The notes beneath the pieces were generated by a model that searched no databases, was not told where the DNA came from, and saw only the letters and a program-made list of their open reading frames with translations. Positions 8,701 through 16,113 of a stretch of 26,524 nt of DNA are shown piece after piece (position 1 is the first letter of the stretch; every line of letters starts with the position of its first letter). Made by a program: the position numbers and the translations under genes. Origin of the DNA: SIG440 sp045645485 (GTDB lineage Bacteria; Bacillota; Clostridia; Monoglobales; Monoglobaceae); the NCBI GenBank assembly GCA_045645485.1, contig JAZRIX010000029.1, positions 1-26,524 of the forward strand, read 5' to 3'.

Positions 8701-9235
8701 CGCCCCTGATGCTGAACTGTCCGGGACCCTCTACCATTTCCTCATGCTTGTAACCCAAATCCACCATTATTTCACAAAGTACATCCAGCTCAATCTCATC
8801 ACCAACTTCAAGGGTGATAGCAGATTTTTCATAAAGCTCTTTCGAAACAGTTGCACTCGTAAGAGCAGACGCAGTAGTTATAATGCAAAATGATTCTAAT
8901 TCATTGCTGAGTCTGTCAAGAACCTCAAGACGCTGTTTTTTTATGTCATTGGCAGCCGCTTCAATATCATAAAAAACCAAGTCCTTCTCAGGAAAAAACA
9001 ATACATTACCGCCAAAGAAAAACTTCAAATCATCAAACAAGCTCTTTGCCGCTGCCTGATTTGCCGCAACAACAAGGGTATTCTTTCCTACAGCTTTGCT
9101 GACACAAAAAGCAAGATGTGCCCGCACTGCATCGGATACACCCGTAACGCTCACAGGGGACTGATTTTTCTTCAGTCCCCCCGTTATTTCTTCAAAGTCA
9201 GCCAAGCTTTCCAGAATTTTTAAAAAACCGTTCAT
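5729..9235 (-). CDS. mfd: Transcription-repair coupling factor Mfd
   Basis: A DNA translocase that pushes stalled RNA polymerase off damaged template and recruits UvrA. The 1168-residue length is full for the family. Domains in order: a UvrB-homologous N-terminal region (to about 350), the RNA-polymerase-interacting CarD-like domain (about 503-565, beginning LNVGDFVVHQNHGIGQYVG), two RecA-like motor domains with Walker A GDVGYGKTE (about 656-664), DEEQ box (757-760), the SATPIPRTL motif (about 783-791) and QLRGRVGRS (motif VI), then the C-terminal regulatory domain. It starts at ATG 9235, 19 bases after the pth stop and after a weak TGGTGAA site. The pth-mfd pairing is the usual Firmicute order. 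Confidence 0.97.
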   Translation of the reverse strand: MNGFLKILESLADFEEITGGLKKNQSPVSVTGVSDAVRAHLAFCVSKAVGKNTLVVAANQAAAKSLFDDLKFFFGGNVLFFPEKDLVFYDIEAAANDIKKQRLEVLDRLSNELESFCIITTASALTSATVSKELYEKSAITLEVGDEIELDVLCEIMVDLGYKHEEMVEGPGQFSIRGGIFDFFPYWNDMPFRIEFFDTMVDSVREFYVETQRTVASDRETTARITPASELVGDRQSRIKCAELLREEAARVCRKKEQTEETLKLIENLKRDAERIEEGILFPSRDRYIPYFYTEKIPTLLDFLGNNYLTFWDDPSAISDSVRVENIRFEESLKDMLERGIIPKSSMKYKSDYYECIERITENGLVLLSALSHSNPDIKPKKLVAFTSKSLGGFNGKMEFFYDALDYYRKNKYRTVILAGSERRAENLFTQLSDEDITCTLVKSFDDIPDAGKIVVTHGGLSRGFEYPLIRTVVISDKEIFGETKKKRKNFRVSKENKIDSFTDLNVGDFVVHQNHGIGQYVGIERLTVEGAQKDYLKIIYKGGDSLYVPADQLNLIYKHIGRDGGTVKVNSLGGQEWNRAKQRVKNSCQDMAKELIELYAQRESIRGIEFSKDTEWQHDFEAAFQYEETDDQLRCIDEVKKDMERPRPMERLLCGDVGYGKTEVAMRAAFKAVMDGYQVAYLVPTTILSNQHYNNFRQRMKDYPVNIACLSRFSTTKQQKDITARLKSGEIDIVIGTHKILQQSVEFKKLGLLIIDEEQRFGVAHKERIKEMRKEIDVLSLSATPIPRTLHMSMSGIRDMSIIAEPPSDRYPVATYVMEYDMDIIREAIAKEIGRGGQVYYLHNRVQGIEKKAAMILDIFPEARVATAHGKMSESELEKIMMAMSEGEIDVLVCTTIIETGLDIANVNTIIIEDADRLGLAQLYQLRGRVGRSNRLAYAYLTYHRDKVLNEDAQKRLKAIREFTEFGSGFKIAMRDLEIRGTGNVVGVQQSGHMDSVGYDMYCKILAETVKEMQGIPIETEIETTVDFPVSAFIPESYIKAHSQRILVYKRIASIETENELSDTYDELLDRFGDVPVTVHNLMIISLIRKTASKKLFTDIKGGKNNLVLSFEPDNAPDLSGFVNSDYIKCHKAVIKTGKKPKIVYSFKESLKNTEYLNMVKEFLEKV

Positions 9236-9254
9236 AAATTCACCACAATCAAAA

Positions 9255-9818
9255 CTAACCGTTATATTTGGACATTGCTTTTTCAGTACCGTTTTTAATT
9301 ATCTCGCCTACAGCTTCCGCCGCCTTCACGGCAACAGGTACCAAAACATCAATCTCTTTTTTGCTGAAATGTCCCAGAACATAATCCGCAAGATCATAAT
9401 CAGGATTATCAGGTGCACCAACACCGATTTTTATCCTCGGAAAAACCTCTGATGCGGTCTGATAAATTATACTTTTTATCCCGTTATGACCTCCGGCACT
9501 TCCTTTGGGTCGGATTCGCATTTTCCCGAGAGGAAGAGAAATGTCATCATAAATTATTATTATTTGCTCATTCTCAACCTTATACCAATTTTTGAAATCA
9601 CGAATACATTCACCACTGAGATTCATAAAGGTCTGAGGCTTCACAAGAACAACCTTTTCCCCTTCAATTGTGCCTTCACCGTATATTCCGTTGAACTTAA
9701 CCTTTTTTATATCAATATTGTATTTTGCCGCAACAGCATCCAGTGTGTCAAAACCCACATTATGACGGCTGTTTACATATTTTTTGCCCGGATTGCCCAG
9801 ACCTGCTATTATATACAT
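9255..9818 (-). CDS. pth: Peptidyl-tRNA hydrolase
   Basis: Releases tRNA from prematurely dropped peptidyl-tRNA. The 187 residues carry the complete active site: GLGNPGKKY, the catalytic His19 within SRHNVG, Asn66 in KPQTFMN, the DD pair (91-92), and Asn112 in SAGGHNG. The start ATG 9818 follows AGAGGTGG. It begins only 10 bases after the stop of the polyamine permease/binding-protein gene, so it is likely co-transcribed with the uptake operon; I see no separate strong promoter in the gap. Confidence 0.96.
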   Translation of the reverse strand: MYIIAGLGNPGKKYVNSRHNVGFDTLDAVAAKYNIDIKKVKFNGIYGEGTIEGEKVVLVKPQTFMNLSGECIRDFKNWYKVENEQIIIIYDDISLPLGKMRIRPKGSAGGHNGIKSIIYQTASEVFPRIKIGVGAPDNPDYDLADYVLGHFSKKEIDVLVPVAVKAAEAVGEIIKNGTEKAMSKYNG

Positions 9819-9828
9819 TCTTCCACCT

Positions 9829-11685
9829 CTACTGAGACTTTACCTTTGTCCAGAGTTCTGCACTGTATTTCTTTGTTTCAGGCTTCTGATATCTGAAATA
9901 TTCATCATTCTCGTTATCTTGACGGGGAACATATGCACTGTTTCCTTCGTACACATTTTTGCTTATTTCTTCATATGCCGACTCAACAGGTGAAGAATAT
10001 CCGACAGACTCGGAGTTTTGTGCCGCATTGTCAGGGTCAAGCATAAAGTCAATCCATTTGTGTGCAAGCTCCGTATTGGCAGAGCTTTCAGGAATAACCA
10101 TACCGTCAATCCATATATTTGTACCCTCATCAGGAGTAAAGAATTCAAGGTCTTCGTTTTCAGACATAATATACGCTGCATCACCTGAATAAACAATTGC
10201 CATAGCTCTGCTTCCTGCAATCATACTGTCAATAACTTCATCCCCGACATAAACAGGATTCACAAGACGTTTTTGTTCAATAAGCCATTCATATGCCTTG
10301 TCCAACTCTGACTTTTTGTCTGTGTTCAAAGAATAGCCCAAAGCCTTAAGCGCAATCATAAAGGAATCACGTTCAGAGTTATACATATATATTTTATCTT
10401 TGTATTTTGGATTTCTGAGAATTTCCCAGCCTGCCTGAAGGTCGTTCTCTTCCACAACAGTCTTGTCATAAAGTATTCCCACATTTCCCCAGAAATACGG
10501 TATAGAGTACTTGTTCTGCGGATCAAAAGGTCTGTCAAGAAGATTCGGCATCACATTATTCAGATTCGGAACTCTTGATTTGTCAATTTCCTGCAGAAGT
10601 TCTTCCTTCGCAAGACGCTCAATCATATAATCTGAAGGGATAATTATATCATATTTTTCGCCGCTCATAACCTTTGTATACATAGATTCATTGGAATCAA
10701 AGGTTTCATAAACTACTGTGCAGTTATTTTCTTCTTCAAACTTTTCTATAAGGCTATCCTCTATGTATTCACCTGCATTATAAACCTTTATTGTCTTTTT
10801 CTCACCGCCAATACGAAGCAGTCCTATACAAACCAGCACGCACAAAAACAGCACAAAAGCTCTTCTGAACTTCACAGGAACCCTTCCTGACAAAGAAACA
10901 AACCAACTTTGACGCTTTACTACCGGTGCCAGATTTACAACAGCAACCGCCGCTACAATAACAACAATAACAATCGTTGAAAGAGCATTAATTGTGGGGT
11001 TGATTCGCTTTGTTGCATTATATACAATCATAGAAATGTTTTCCACACCGTTTCCGCTTACAAAGTACGAAACAACAAAATCGTCTATAGACATAGTAAA
11101 GGCAAGAAGCATACCTGCATAAATTCCGGGTTTTATCATAGGCACAATAACCTTTATAAGCGCCTGAAAGGGTGTTGCACCCAAATCCATTGCAGCATTC
11201 GCAATGTTCACGTCAAGCTCCCTGACCTTGGGATACACACTGGTAATAACGTATGGTGTGCAAAAACAAATATGTGCAAGCAGCATCGTAACATAGCCTT
11301 TTTCAATCTTTACAGAAGTAAAAAGTATCATTAATCCGATTGCTGTAACAATATCAGGATTCATAATAGGTATGTTATTTATATTGAGAACCCATTCCTT
11401 GAGAATTTTGCGGCATCTGGACAAGCCGATTGCCGTAACAGTACCCAAAACAGTAGATATAACCGTAGCAAAAATTGCAACAGACACAGAAACACCCACT
11501 GCAGCCATTATTTCCGAATCGTTTATCAACGCCTCATACCAACGGAAGGAAAACCCCGTAAACTTGGCAAAAGACCTTGATGAATTGAATGAAAATATCA
11601 TTGTTATAATTATGGGGACATAGAAAAATGCAAAGCACAAAGCAACATAAAGTCCCGATGAGATGCGTGCGAGTTTTTTCAACAC
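9829..11685 (-). CDS. potCD: Polyamine ABC transporter permease fused to its substrate-binding protein (PotC-PotD fusion)
   Basis: Imports spermidine/putrescine with PotA and PotB. Residues about 1-260 are a PotC-type permease with several membrane helices and the EAA-loop motif (NAAMDLGATPFQALIK) that contacts the ATPase. A further hydrophobic helix (about 275-291) leads into a PotD-type binding domain (about 297-618) that starts with KVYNAGEYIEDS. The aromatic-acid pair that contacts polyamine in E. coli PotD (W-x-D) appears as WID near residue 525, supporting a polyamine ligand. No lipobox is present; the extra helix tethers the domain outside the membrane. The start is GTG 11685 or TTG 11682, after AAGGGAGG. 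I see no frameshift or stop at the junction, so the fusion is real in this sequence. Confidence 0.92.
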   Translation of the reverse strand: MLKKLARISSGLYVALCFAFFYVPIIITMIFSFNSSRSFAKFTGFSFRWYEALINDSEIMAAVGVSVSVAIFATVISTVLGTVTAIGLSRCRKILKEWVLNINNIPIMNPDIVTAIGLMILFTSVKIEKGYVTMLLAHICFCTPYVITSVYPKVRELDVNIANAAMDLGATPFQALIKVIVPMIKPGIYAGMLLAFTMSIDDFVVSYFVSGNGVENISMIVYNATKRINPTINALSTIVIVVIVAAVAVVNLAPVVKRQSWFVSLSGRVPVKFRRAFVLFLCVLVCIGLLRIGGEKKTIKVYNAGEYIEDSLIEKFEEENNCTVVYETFDSNESMYTKVMSGEKYDIIIPSDYMIERLAKEELLQEIDKSRVPNLNNVMPNLLDRPFDPQNKYSIPYFWGNVGILYDKTVVEENDLQAGWEILRNPKYKDKIYMYNSERDSFMIALKALGYSLNTDKKSELDKAYEWLIEQKRLVNPVYVGDEVIDSMIAGSRAMAIVYSGDAAYIMSENEDLEFFTPDEGTNIWIDGMVIPESSANTELAHKWIDFMLDPDNAAQNSESVGYSSPVESAYEEISKNVYEGNSAYVPRQDNENDEYFRYQKPETKKYSAELWTKVKSQ

Positions 11686-11711
11686 TCTGCCTCCCTTCAA
11701 AAATACTTTTA

Positions 11712-12485
11712 TCAGTTTTCTCCCTTGTCAATCTTTTTCATCCATCTGATTGACACAAGAATGATTATAGCAAGCACCAGTGATACGGCACTGCCGAAAT
11801 TCCAGTCTCCGATTTCAACAAACTGTTTTTCAATGAGGTTTCCGATCAGCATATACTGTCCACCGCCCAGAATCTGCGGAATCATAAAGGTTGATATGGA
11901 CAGAAGGAAAACCATTATAACACCGTTCAAAACCCCCGGTATGGACAGCTTGAAGGTTACCTTGAAGAAAGTCTGTATGGGATTTGCCCCCAAATCGTAT
12001 GAAGCCTCAACAAAGGACTTGTCCATTTTGCTGAGTGAAGTATGTATGGGAATTATCATAAAGGGAAGAAATTCGCATATCTGTCCCACCATAACAGCAA
12101 AGTCTGTATACATAAGCCCAAGAGGTTCAAGAATGCTTTTCCATGCATAAATTCTGATTATCATATTTATCCACATGGGAATTGTAACAAGCAAAATCAG
12201 AAATCCCTGCATTTTTTCTTTGCACCGCGAAATTATATACGCCAGTGTATAACCGAGAACAAGGCATATTACCACCGTTACAATACCCAGTCTCATAGAT
12301 GTAAGAAACACCTCAAGATATACGGGTTCTGCAAATTTCAGAAAATTTTCCAGCGTAAACTGTATATTTATCAGCGAATTACCACTGTTTGTAACCGCAT
12401 AAAGAAAAATCATAAAAAGCGGTACAAGAATCACTACAAAAGACCATACAAGATACGGCTTTACAAGATTTTTATAATGTTTCAA
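11712..12485 (-). CDS. potB: Polyamine ABC transporter permease PotB
   Basis: The partner permease of the fused PotC. Its 257 residues hold about six membrane helices and an EAA loop (VEASYDLGANPIQTFFKVTFK) at the cytoplasmic face. It starts at TTG 12485 after an AAAGGAG ribosome binding site (seven-base spacing), 33 bases after potA, and ends about 26 bases before potCD. The order potA-potB-potC(D) is the standard spermidine/putrescine operon. Confidence 0.93.
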   Translation of the reverse strand: MKHYKNLVKPYLVWSFVVILVPLFMIFLYAVTNSGNSLINIQFTLENFLKFAEPVYLEVFLTSMRLGIVTVVICLVLGYTLAYIISRCKEKMQGFLILLVTIPMWINMIIRIYAWKSILEPLGLMYTDFAVMVGQICEFLPFMIIPIHTSLSKMDKSFVEASYDLGANPIQTFFKVTFKLSIPGVLNGVIMVFLLSISTFMIPQILGGGQYMLIGNLIEKQFVEIGDWNFGSAVSLVLAIIILVSIRWMKKIDKGEN

Positions 12486-12518
12486 CGCTTTTAACTCCTT
12501 TCGGAAGAAATTTCACCA

Positions 12519-13571
12519 TTATCCAACCATTTTCCACATTACGTGAATATCCTCAGGACCGAAGCTCAGACCTACTTCCTTTCCGATTTCATGAAAATCG
12601 GTGGTGTGAATCATATATCTGCGATACTTTGACTGAACAATAATTTCATAGTGAACACCTTTGAATACAATGCTCTCAACAATGCCCGTAAGCTTTGCAA
12701 CTTCTGGCTTTACTATATCAATATCCTCAGGACGCAGAACAACTTCGATTTCTTCGTTATCCTTAAAGCCTTTGTCAACACATTCAAAATCAAAATCATC
12801 AAAGGAAACAAGACAGTCACGAATCATTATACCTTCAATTATGTTTGATTCTCCGATGAACTGTGCAACAAAACGGTTCTCAGGCTCATTATAGATATCT
12901 GTCGGACTTCCTATCTGCTGAATGTATCCGTCGTTCATTACAACCACAGTATCAGACATTGAAAGAGCCTCTTCCTGGTCATGCGTTACGTAGATAAAAG
13001 TAATTCCTACCTCCTGCTGAATCTTTTTAAGCTCAAACTGCATTTCCTTTCGAAGCTTTGCATCAAGAGCACCCAAAGGCTCATCAAGAAGCAAAACCTT
13101 CGGCTTGTTGATAAGTGCTCTTGCTATGGCAACACGCTGTTGCTGACCGCCCGAAAGGGATGTCACATCACGGTTTTCGAAACCTGACAACCCTACCAGA
13201 CGAAGCATTTTTTCTACTTCCTGCTTTACAACAGATTTTTCGATTTTTTTGATATTCAGACCAAAGGCAATATTGTCAAAAACATTCAGATGCGGGAAAA
13301 GTGCATATTTCTGAAAAACCGTATTTACCTCACGCTTGTAAGGAGGCAGTTTTGAAATATCAGTACCTCCAAACAACAACTCACCTCCGTCAGCCTCGTC
13401 AAAGCCTGCAATTATACGCAAGGTTGTTGTTTTTCCGCATCCTGACGGACCCAGCAAGGTCAAAAATTCCTTTTCATAAATATTCAAGGTTATTCCCTTT
13501 AAAATTTGCTGATCATCAAAGGTCTTTGTAATGTTTTTCAACTCAATCAAGGCTTTTGCATTTGTATTCAT
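12519..13571 (-). CDS. potA: Spermidine/putrescine ABC transporter ATP-binding protein PotA
   Basis: The cytoplasmic ATPase that drives the PotB/PotCD channel. The 350 residues show Walker A GPSGCGKTT (41-49), signature LSGGQQQR (138-145), Walker B VLLLDEP with the D-loop GALD, and the switch YVTHDQEEAL. A C-terminal TOBE-type regulatory domain follows (about 235-350), as expected for PotA rather than a short ABC ATPase. The start ATG 13571 follows GGAGTGATT. The gene comes 25 bases after the regulator gene. Confidence 0.94.
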   Translation of the reverse strand: MNTNAKALIELKNITKTFDDQQILKGITLNIYEKEFLTLLGPSGCGKTTTLRIIAGFDEADGGELLFGGTDISKLPPYKREVNTVFQKYALFPHLNVFDNIAFGLNIKKIEKSVVKQEVEKMLRLVGLSGFENRDVTSLSGGQQQRVAIARALINKPKVLLLDEPLGALDAKLRKEMQFELKKIQQEVGITFIYVTHDQEEALSMSDTVVVMNDGYIQQIGSPTDIYNEPENRFVAQFIGESNIIEGIMIRDCLVSFDDFDFECVDKGFKDNEEIEVVLRPEDIDIVKPEVAKLTGIVESIVFKGVHYEIIVQSKYRRYMIHTTDFHEIGKEVGLSFGPEDIHVMWKMVG

Positions 13572-13596
13572 TGTTAATCACTCCATTTCAAATATT

Positions 13597-14130
13597 TTAA
13601 AAAAATGGGGGAGTTGATATCCATATCAACTCACATTCAGATTTGCTGTTGTTTTCTATATGGTAGTGCTCATTGCACCGTACATAAAAGGTATCACCTT
13701 TTTTTATACGATGTTTTTCACTACCGTAAATCAAGGTGGCACTGCCCTTCAGCACGTAACCAAAATCCTCACCGTCATGGGGAACAACTTCCCGAGAGGA
13801 GCCGCCCGAAGAAATCCTTATTCTTATAGGCTCAATTGCATTCTTCTGAGCATTTGGCACAAGATAGTCAATACTATACTCCTCCTGAAGATTTTCATAG
13901 TAGTCCTTTTCAGAAAAGACAATGGCTTCTTCAGATTTTTCAGAAAAGAATTCCTGAAGAGACGACCCCAAAACCTCCAGAAGATCCTCAAGGGTTGATA
14001 TTGACGGAGAACAGTTATTGTTCTCCAGCTGTGACAAAAATCCTTTTGAAAGCTCACTTCTGTTCGCAAGCTCCTCAAGCGTCAGCTGATGCTTTATTCT
14101 CAAGCGTTTCAGCTTGTTTCCGATATCCAC
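13597..14130 (-). CDS. XRE-family regulator with C-terminal cupin domain (PuuR-like), probable regulator of the polyamine operon
   Basis: An N-terminal helix-turn-helix (about residues 5-59, with LTLEELANRSELSKGFLSQLE) is followed by a C-terminal cupin (about 100-175, including the HDGEDFGYVLKGSATL segment). This architecture is shared with PuuR and related sensors of polyamines or amino compounds. It is the first gene of the pot operon. I choose GTG 14130 (177 residues), eight bases after GAGG; GTG 14139 is an alternative but overlaps the ribosome binding site. The palindrome over its own transcription start (14164-14187) is the obvious candidate target. The ligand is inferred from context only. 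Confidence 0.88.
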   Translation of the reverse strand: MDIGNKLKRLRIKHQLTLEELANRSELSKGFLSQLENNNCSPSISTLEDLLEVLGSSLQEFFSEKSEEAIVFSEKDYYENLQEEYSIDYLVPNAQKNAIEPIRIRISSGGSSREVVPHDGEDFGYVLKGSATLIYGSEKHRIKKGDTFYVRCNEHYHIENNSKSECELIWISTPPFF

Positions 14131-14163
14131 AGATTTCACCTCGAATTTTAGTATTACAAAACT

Positions 14164-14187
14164 TTTGTTTTAATAACATAAAACAAA
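14164..14187. promoter_or_regulatory. Palindromic operator candidate for the XRE-cupin regulator
   Basis: Two perfectly complementary 9-base arms, TTTGTTTTA and TAAAACAAA, flank a 6-base spacer. The site begins 4 bases downstream of the -10 element and covers the predicted transcription start, 34 bases before the regulator start codon. Its position fits repression by the regulator encoded immediately downstream. Confidence 0.55.
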
Positions 14188-14191
14188 TGCT

Positions 14192-14220
14192 ATTATACAT
14201 AATAATCATAAAATAATCAA
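14192..14220 (-). promoter_or_regulatory. SigA-type promoter of the polyamine uptake operon
   Basis: On the minus strand TTGATT (14220-14215) and a perfect TATAAT (14197-14192) are separated by 17 bases. It is the only strong promoter seen upstream of the regulator-potA-potB-potCD-pth-mfd run. Confidence 0.75.
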
Positions 14221-14268
14221 GTACTTTTTCAAAAATTTTTACTAAATTCTGCATTTTTCTATACAAAA

Positions 14269-14293
14269 AAAGCATCGGAGCACCCGATGCTTT
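14269..14293 (-). terminator. Intrinsic terminator downstream of obgE and the MFS remnant
   Basis: The 10-bp stem AAAGCATCGG / CCGATGCTTT has a 5-base loop and, on the minus strand, is followed by an uninterrupted T-run. It separates the obgE unit from the polyamine operon. Confidence 0.85.
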
Positions 14294-14319
14294 AATATTT
14301 GAAAAGCTTTTTACCCTTC

Positions 14320-14472
14320 CTACAGAAAAAGCATAGAAACTACTGATACAGGACTGTATCTGTCAACCAGCATACCGCCCACAACCTGAGGCAGAGTATA
14401 CACAACATAAAACATAGCTGTGATAAGACCTGTATGGAATTTTGTCAGAACGCCATCAGCAACTATATTATT
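14320..14472 (-). pseudogene. Remnant of an MFS transporter (N-terminal membrane-helix fragment)
   Basis: A 50-codon open stretch begins three bases inside the obgE end, in a different frame, and runs to TAG at 14322-14320. It reads as an MFS membrane segment: FHTGLITAMFYVVYTLPQ, then VVGGMLVDRYSP, the latter matching the conserved loop-2 GxLxDRxSP pattern of the superfamily. There is no start codon with a ribosome binding site before the first conserved part, and no continuation in any frame after the stop, so I read it as an internal fragment of a lost gene rather than a functional small protein. Recognition is by motif only. Confidence 0.55.
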
Positions 14473-15739
14473 TCACATAATCAAATTCAACACCATACAT
14501 ATGCACGGTATCGCCTTCCTGTATACCCTTTTCTTCAAGCATATCAATTATACCGCTTTTACGGAGTACACGCTGAAAATACTGAAGAGATTCGTAATCA
14601 TCAAAGTTGGTTGAACCTACAATCTTGCGTACATACATACCTTCAACAAAGTAAACTCCGTCCTCAACATATACCTCAATGCTGTCATTGTTGCGTTCTT
14701 CATCAAGGTCAAGATATTCATAATCGTCTTCCTCGTCCTCGGGAAGCTCTGCAAGCATACGGCTTGTATAGTTGATTACATCATCAATGCCCTTGCGCGT
14801 TGCGGCAGAAATGGCAAAGACTGTATACCCCTCGTCCTCCATCTGTGCCTTAAACTTTTCAAAGTTCTCATCAAAGGTGGGAATATCCATTTTGTTGGCA
14901 ACAATAACCTGCGGCTTGTCCGCCAGCTTCTCACTGTACTTTATAAGCTCCTCATTTATAATATGAACATCTTCAATAGGGTCACGACCCTCACACCCTG
15001 AAACATCCACAAGATGCAAAAGAATTCTTGTACGTTCCACGTGACGCAAAAATGCGTGTCCCAGACCCACACCCTCGTGCGCACCTTCAATAATACCGGG
15101 GATATCGGCAACAACAAAGCTGTTGCCCTCACCCACACGCACAACACCTAAGTTTGGAATAAGTGTGGTAAAATGATAATTCGCAATTTTGGGTCTTGCT
15201 TCGCTTATGATTGACAAAAAGGTTGACTTTCCCACATTGGGAAAACCCAGAAGACCAACATCCGCAATTAATTTAAGCTCTAACGTTACCTCACGTTCAT
15301 CACCAGGAAGTCCTGACTTTGCGAACTTGGGGGTCTGGCGTGTGGAGGTTGCAAAGTGACTGTTGCCCCAGCCGCCGCTGCCGCCCTTGGCAATAATAAA
15401 CTTTTCTCCATCCGATTTCAGGTCGCAGATAACCTTTCCTGTTTCGGTATCACGTATAAGTGTTCCGCAGGGAACCTTGATATAAAGGTCTTCACCGTTT
15501 TTGCCGTGGCTTTTGCCGCCGCGGCCGTTGCCGCCGGCTTCTGCCACATACTTCTTTTTATAACGAAAGTCAAGAAGTGTACTTATATCCTTGCAGGCTA
15601 TAGCTATAATATTACCGCCGTTGCCGCCGTCACCGCCGTCAGGACCACCTGCAGCAACATACTTTTCACGGTGAAAGGTAACAGCACCGTCACCGCCCTT
15701 GCCAGCCTGAATAAATATTTTGGAAGTATCTATAAACAT
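14468..15739 (-). CDS. obgE: Obg-family GTPase (ObgE/CgtA)
   Basis: A ribosome-associated GTPase involved in 50S maturation and, in Firmicutes, stress and sporulation control. Its 423 residues contain the glycine-rich Obg fold (1-158), the GTPase domain with G1 GFPNVGKS (165-172), G3 DIPG (212-215) and NKMD (282-285), a short acidic stretch (about 334-348) and the Firmicute/actinobacterial OCT domain (about 350-423). ATG 15739 follows AAAGGAGAA. The ribosome binding site sits directly behind the T-tract of a terminator between rpmA and obgE, so expression probably depends on read-through from rplU-rpmA. Confidence 0.96.
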   Translation of the reverse strand: MFIDTSKIFIQAGKGGDGAVTFHREKYVAAGGPDGGDGGNGGNIIAIACKDISTLLDFRYKKKYVAEAGGNGRGGKSHGKNGEDLYIKVPCGTLIRDTETGKVICDLKSDGEKFIIAKGGSGGWGNSHFATSTRQTPKFAKSGLPGDEREVTLELKLIADVGLLGFPNVGKSTFLSIISEARPKIANYHFTTLIPNLGVVRVGEGNSFVVADIPGIIEGAHEGVGLGHAFLRHVERTRILLHLVDVSGCEGRDPIEDVHIINEELIKYSEKLADKPQVIVANKMDIPTFDENFEKFKAQMEDEGYTVFAISAATRKGIDDVINYTSRMLAELPEDEEDDYEYLDLDEERNNDSIEVYVEDGVYFVEGMYVRKIVGSTNFDDYESLQYFQRVLRKSGIIDMLEEKGIQEGDTVHMYGVEFDYVK

Positions 15740-15765
15740 ATCATTTTCTCCTTTCGGAAAAAAAA

Positions 15766-15789
15766 GCGGTTAACCCTGAGATTAACCGC
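15766..15789 (-). terminator. Terminator/attenuator between rpmA and obgE
   Basis: The stem GCGGTTAA / TTAACCGC has an 8-base loop and is followed on the minus strand by eight consecutive T residues. It lies 23 bases after the rpmA stop and just before the obgE ribosome binding site, a place where partial termination would lower obgE relative to the ribosomal proteins. Confidence 0.8.
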
Positions 15790-15812
15790 CCTATTTTTTG
15801 TCTTATTGGCAA

Positions 15813-16073
15813 TTACTGAACAATTTCGTATACAGAAACCTGCTTCTTGTCCTTACCTTTGCGTTCGAACTTAACCTGACCGTTTACCAATGCAAACAAT
15901 GTATCATCGCTACCCTTGCCTACGTTGATTCCGGGATAGATCTTTGTACCACGCTGTCTAACCAGAATGTTACCAGCCAGAACGTGCTGACCGTCACCCT
16001 TCTTGGCGCCGAGTCGTTTAGCCTCAGAATCTCTGCCGTTTTTAGTACTGCCGACACCCTTCTTATGAGCCAT
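15813..16073 (-). CDS. rpmA: Large ribosomal subunit protein bL27
   Basis: A ribosomal protein whose N-terminus reaches the peptidyl-transferase centre. I choose ATG 16073 (86 residues), eight bases after AGAGGTGA, giving an N-terminus MAHKKGVGSTKNGRDS; GTG 16082 lies inside the ribosome binding site. Typical Firmicute L27 begins with about nine extra residues ending in a Phe-rich sequence that the protease Prp removes; that extension is absent here, and so is the prp gene. The rest of the protein, including RQRGTKIYPGINVG, is conserved. Confidence 0.95.
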   Translation of the reverse strand: MAHKKGVGSTKNGRDSEAKRLGAKKGDGQHVLAGNILVRQRGTKIYPGINVGKGSDDTLFALVNGQVKFERKGKDKKQVSVYEIVQ

Positions 16074-16113
16074 TATGTTCACCTCTCTTAATATTCAATA
16101 AAATAAAAATTAA

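Noticed and set aside
15356..15874. Plus-strand open frame of 172 codons with an Ala/Val-rich start
   Set aside because: Antisense of the glycine-rich Obg fold and the rpmA end; the composition is explained by the opposite strand.
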